Source: Chloroflexota bacterium (GTDB taxonomy: Bacteria > Chloroflexota > Dehalococcoidia > SM23-28-2 > RBG-16-64-32). From it: DNA of 8,288 bases. The stretch lies in the NCBI GenBank assembly GCA_005880075.1, contig VBJT01000113.1, forward strand, positions 1 through 8,288, given 5' to 3'. Positions 6,047 through 8,288 of the stretch are shown here, one piece after another (positions within the stretch are counted from its first letter, which is position 1; each line of letters starts with the position of its first letter). The position numbers and the translations under genes were made by a program. A model generated the notes under the pieces. The model was not told the DNA's origin. It searched no databases and was given only the letters and a program-made list of their open reading frames with translations.

Positions 6047-6071
6047 CTATCGGCTATCCGCTAACCGCTTA
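6047..6071. repeat. Degenerate short tandem repeat
   Basis: Units near GCTATCG, GCTATCC, GCTAACC and GCTTACC follow each other just downstream of the stop of the 'NAIKHG' family gene. This is simple repeat DNA without a coding sign. Confidence 0.45.
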
Positions 6072-6080
6072 CCTCCAGCC

Positions 6081-6857
6081 TCACCCCGCCCCCGGCGGCG
6101 TCCCCATCTTCCGCGACACCTCCGGCGGGTCCAGCTCCGTCACTCCGTAGAACCGTCCCGACCGCGCCTGCTTCAGCCCCTTCACCACCAGGATCATATA
6201 CAGCGTCTGCAGCAGGTACCGGTGTAGCTTCGATTCGTAGCGCAGGATCTTGTCCATCGTCTCGTCCCCCGGTAACAGCCGCGCCATCAGCATCCGGCAC
6301 TCCTCCTTCACCCGGTCCCGCGTCTTCCGGTCCGGGATCGGCAGCCCCTCCATCATCATGCTGCTCTTCCAGTCCTCCGGCACGTCCTTCTGATACGCCC
6401 GCGTCGCCTCCGTCTCCGCTCGCGCGGCCCGCTTCAGCCGCCAGATCAGCATCGCCGCTCGCTCCCCCAGCGACTCCCGGAACGGGCCCCTCAGGTCGAA
6501 CCAATCGAGCACATCCTGCCGCAGCTCCGCCCACTCCTCCTCACTCTCGACGAGCGGCAGCACCGGCGTCTGCGCCAGTACTCCATGCTTGATCGCATTC
6601 CGCGCAACGAGCGCTTTCCCCGCGGTCGTCTTGGGCCCTCCAGCGCCCTTCCGCCCGCCTTCGGGCCCGCCGTTCCGTTCGCCCCGAGTAGCCCTTCCGT
6701 CGGAAGGGCGTATCCAGGGGTCACCCGACGCCCCTTCCGGCTCATCGCACGCCCCGTTCCGCTCATCCTGAGGTATCGAAGGCCTGTCCTGAGCGTCGCC
6801 GAAGGGATTGAGCGGGGCACCCTCGCCCTCGCCGTCTCGTCTGTCCTCCACCACCAC
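6081..6857 (-). CDS. Hypothetical protein with T-T-A-G-K..A-R-N-A-I-K-H-G motif
   Basis: A protein of about 258 residues from GTG 6857, chosen because AAGGAGGAGG lies just upstream. The frame is open further, to 7031, but would then overlap the divergent gene. From about residue 75 the protein looks conserved: GPKTTAGKALVARNAIKHG (74-92), EEEWAELRQDVLDWF, RAAMLIWRLKRAARAET, then LPGDETMDKILRYESKLHRYLLQTLYMI near the end. I know this pattern as an uncharacterised family, often present in several copies in Chloroflexota and planctomycete-like genomes; no function is established to my knowledge. The first ~75 residues are low complexity (Gly, Arg, Asp, Pro) and translate a dispersed repeat, so the original start may lie nearer the conserved core. 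The helical, basic middle hints at nucleic-acid association, but this is only a guess. Confidence 0.65.
   Translation of the reverse strand: MVVEDRRDGEGEGAPLNPFGDAQDRPSIPQDERNGACDEPEGASGDPWIRPSDGRATRGERNGGPEGGRKGAGGPKTTAGKALVARNAIKHGVLAQTPVLPLVESEEEWAELRQDVLDWFDLRGPFRESLGERAAMLIWRLKRAARAETEATRAYQKDVPEDWKSSMMMEGLPIPDRKTRDRVKEECRMLMARLLPGDETMDKILRYESKLHRYLLQTLYMILVVKGLKQARSGRFYGVTELDPPEVSRKMGTPPGAG
6691..6709. repeat. Perfect 8-bp hairpin within the repeat-rich N-terminal region
   Basis: GCCCTTCC (6691-6698) and GGAAGGGC (6702-6709) flank the 3-nt loop GTC. It sits in the low-complexity 5' part of the - strand gene, close to the dispersed repeat, and looks like part of inserted palindromic repeat DNA. 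Confidence 0.55.
6761..6813. repeat. REP-like dispersed repeat, two tandem units
   Basis: On the - strand two units of the form CCTTCG-spacer-CTCAGGA follow each other: CCTTCGGCGACGCTCAGGA and CCTTCGATACCTCAGGA. Sequences of this CCTTCG..CTCAGGA type are widespread intergenic repeats in several bacterial phyla. Here it is inside an open frame and translates as PFGDAQDRPSIPQDE. Confidence 0.6.
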
Positions 6858-6862
6858 GTCAT

Positions 6863-6872
6863 CCTCCTCCTT
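6863..6872 (-). promoter_or_regulatory. Ribosome binding site candidate for the 'NAIKHG' family gene
   Basis: The purine run AAGGAGGAGG ends 5 nt before the GTG at 6857. It is the basis for the start chosen. A GTTCC-rich simple repeat (6871-6903) lies immediately upstream. Confidence 0.45.
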
Positions 6873-6996
6873 GTTCCGTGTTCCGTGGTTCCTTTGTTCC
6901 TTGCCTCTTACCCTATCTGAAGCGGAAAGCGATCTCCAAGAGGTGCATGTCACTCCGTGGCGGGCCCGTTGGGTGATGCCTTTCGGGGCGCTCTGA

Positions 6997-7002
6997 TATG
7001 CT
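6997..7002 (+). promoter_or_regulatory. Possible -10 box of a leaderless SRAP promoter
   Basis: TATGCT with an upstream TGA lies 6 nt before the ATG at 7009. No Shine-Dalgarno is present, so a leaderless transcript is likely. The -35 region is weak (TTGGGT lies too far upstream). Confidence 0.4.
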
Positions 7003-7008
7003 CCCGCC

Positions 7009-7669
7009 ATGTGCGGCCGGTTCACACTCACGCACCGCGAGGCGCGGGCGCTTGCGGCTGAACTAGGCGTGTCCGCCGACGACCTGCTCGGCTACAAGCC
7101 TCGATACAACATCGCGCCCACCGACGATCACTGGATCGTGCGAATGCGCTACGAAGACCGCCAGGTCCTGCCGGCGAAGTGGGGGCTCATCAACTTCTGG
7201 ATGACGGACCGCAAGCAGGCGTTCAAGAACATCAACGCCCGGGCAGAGACGGTCCGCCGATCACCGGCATTCCGAGAGGCGTTCGCCTCGCGCCGCTGCG
7301 TCGTGCCTGCGGACGGGTTCTTCGAGTGGACCGGCCCGAAGGAGGACCGGCGCCCGATCTGGTTTCATCGTCCGGACGGCGGGCTGATCCTCTTCGCGGG
7401 ACTGTACGAGACGTGGCGGCCCTCCCCGGCCGAGAAGGAGCGGACGTTCACGATCATCACGACTTCGCCGAACGCGCTGCTGGAGCCGGTCCACAACCGG
7501 ATGCCGGTGGCCCTCGAGGGGGAGGCGGTCGACGATTGGCTCTACGCTCGCCAGACGCCCGATTCCCTGATGGCGCGACGATTATCTCGCCGGCACGCCG
7601 GTCTCGGCGCGGGTAAATTCTGTGAAGAACGACGACCCCGAGTGCCTGATCGCGACGCTGGGGTTCTAA
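7009..7669 (+). CDS. SRAP (HMCES/YedK-like) abasic-site DNA-protein crosslink protein, C-terminal frameshift
   Basis: SOS response-associated SRAP protein, which shields abasic sites in single-stranded DNA by forming a thiazolidine crosslink through its second residue, cysteine. Seen in the start frame: MCGRF with Cys2, NIAPT (34-38), WGLINFW (58-64), NARAET with N76, PADGFFEW with E106, and HNRMP with H162, all the known active-site residues. The normal C-terminal motif PVSARVN..KNDDPECLIATLGF is not in this frame, which instead runs on to a nonsense tail ending at 7806. The motif is encoded in another forward frame and ends at TAA 7667-7669, so an indel lies near 7566-7590 (net +1 or -2). 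I give the coordinates of the restored gene, about 220 residues, the usual length. It is either a sequencing error or a real lesion; the catalytic part would still be made. It is divergent from the 'NAIKHG' family gene. Confidence 0.88.
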
Positions 7670-7879
7670 GCCACAGCATCCGAAGCGAAACACGATCTCT
7701 TAAGGGGCGGATATCACATACCCCACCGCATGCTGTCCACAGAAGCGAACATCTTGTCATGATCCAAAGTGGACAACCCACTTCCCAAGACGTTCGGTAT
7801 ACGTGAGGATAAAGTTATCAACACGCCTTAACCAAGAATCTGCGAACCTGAGTAGACAATAAGGCAGGAAAGGAGCTAG
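7670..7879. other. Intergenic region with a weak stem-loop
   Basis: This region lies between the restored SRAP stop and the next gene. AAGTGG (7767-7772) and CCACTT (7778-7783) form a 6-bp stem with a 5-nt loop and no T-run. The base composition is more AT-rich than the flanks, as expected for a promoter region, but no convincing -35/-10 pair is visible. Confidence 0.4.
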
Positions 7880-8288
7880 GTGTACGACACAGCCCAAATT
7901 TGCGAGAACGGTCACGTCGTAAATTCTTCCTTTAGGGCTTACCCGCAGTTCAACACCGACCATTGTGAGCAGTGCGGAGCAAAGACGATCCATACTTGCC
8001 CACTTTGCGGTAAGGATATTCGAGGTCGCTACATGGACTCGATGTCCCTGTCCGAGTTCCCAGCGCCGGCTCACTGCAATGCGTGTGGGGCGCCTTATCC
8101 TTGGACCACCAACGCCATGGAAGCGTATCGCGATCTCCTCGGGCTGGCGGCCAATCTTACGGACGAGGAGCGAGGGAAGCTCTCGATAGCGATCGACGAC
8201 CTAATCACTGACACTCCGAGGACACAGACTTCCGCTGTTCGGGTAAAACTGGCCCTTCAGAAAGTTGCACCTGAGGTTGCACAAGGAA
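7880..8288 (+). CDS. DUF2321-like zinc-ribbon protein (3' partial)
   Basis: The frame starts at GTG 7880, with AGGAG 4 nt upstream, and runs off the right edge (136 whole codons). The start V-Y-D-T-A-Q-I-C-E-N-G-H fits the N-terminus M-Y-D-T-A-Q-I-C-x-N-G-H of the uncharacterised DUF2321 family. Four Cys/His pairs suggest two zinc ribbons: C8..H12, C29/C32, C40/C43 and C66/C69, followed by PYPW (72-75). The second half is helical, with NLTDEERGKLSIAIDDLITDTPRT, also typical for the family. The biological role is unknown. It is oriented as the SRAP gene but separated from it by about 210 nt, so it probably has its own promoter. Confidence in the family is fairly good; the C-terminal part cannot be judged. 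Confidence 0.8.
   Translation, partial: MYDTAQICENGHVVNSSFRAYPQFNTDHCEQCGAKTIHTCPLCGKDIRGRYMDSMSLSEFPAPAHCNACGAPYPWTTNAMEAYRDLLGLAANLTDEERGKLSIAIDDLITDTPRTQTSAVRVKLALQKVAPEVAQG

Noticed and set aside
5381..6150. Two long + strand frames over the phosphotransferase start and downstream genes
   Set aside because: They are low-complexity Arg/Ser/Pro shadows of the - strand genes, typical of GC-rich DNA.
6871..6903. GTTCC-rich stretch as a CRISPR-like array
   Set aside because: The units are about 5-8 nt without spacers; it is simple sequence.
7569..7806. C-terminal extension of the SRAP protein in the start frame
   Set aside because: The residues after position ~187 are not family-like, while the proper ending is in another frame.
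7757..8074. - strand open frame of 105 codons at the right edge
   Set aside because: It is antisense to the DUF2321-like frame, which has zinc-ribbon motifs and a ribosome site.

Overview
This is a GC-rich bacterial window, probably a draft or metagenome-derived contig. Several traits suggest a Chloroflexota/Dehalococcoidia-type genome, with Actinobacteria the main alternative. These traits are likely leaderless promoters, GTG/TTG starts, a 'T..GK..xRNAxKHG' hypothetical protein of a kind I associate with Chloroflexota, and a CCTTCG..CTCAGGA dispersed repeat. The taxonomic guess is inference only.

Left arm, + strand (1-2633): a tightly coupled three-gene operon. It holds a class III adenylate cyclase with a C-terminal YHS metal-binding domain (5' end outside the window), a CzcO/YUCCA-like flavin monooxygenase joined by TAATG, and a METTL7-like SAM-dependent methyltransferase joined by ATGA. 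The methyltransferase appears to carry a frameshift in its last ~15 codons.

Middle, - strand (4482 down to 2680): an ars-like operon converging on the first. It starts at a promoter with TTGACA and TACACT boxes, a 13-bp inverted repeat over the -35 box and almost no leader. It encodes an ArsR-rhodanese fusion regulator, then an ArsM-related methyltransferase, then a truncated DinB-like protein. The methyltransferase is the main discovery of the window. Its frame is interrupted by one UGA, and that UGA sits exactly where the family has the cysteine of the W-T-x-C-I-A-G-A motif. The downstream frame continues with the normal family C-terminus for 58 more residues and ends in an 8-nt overlap with the next start. 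A 7-bp stem with a GGA loop lies 11-27 nt after the UGA, the geometry of a bacterial SECIS element. I therefore annotate a 263-residue selenoprotein with Sec205.

Right arm: on the - strand there is an APH(9)-like phosphotransferase (4616-5602), a small helical hypothetical protein (5686-5919) and the 'NAIKHG' family protein (6081-6857), whose N-terminal part is built from repeat DNA. Divergently on the + strand lies an SRAP/HMCES (YedK-like) abasic-site DNA-protein crosslinking protein whose last ~30 residues are in another frame. At the right edge is the start of a zinc-ribbon DUF2321-type protein that runs out of the window.

Inferred logic: the two convergent operons both contain methyltransferases for soft nucleophiles or metalloids, beside an ArsR-rhodanese sensor, a YHS metal-binding domain and a flavin monooxygenase. 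This fits metalloid, chalcogen or thiol detoxification or signalling. The substrate of the Sec methyltransferase cannot be decided from sequence, because it lacks the canonical ArsM cysteine in S-N-C-V (it has S-N-G-V).
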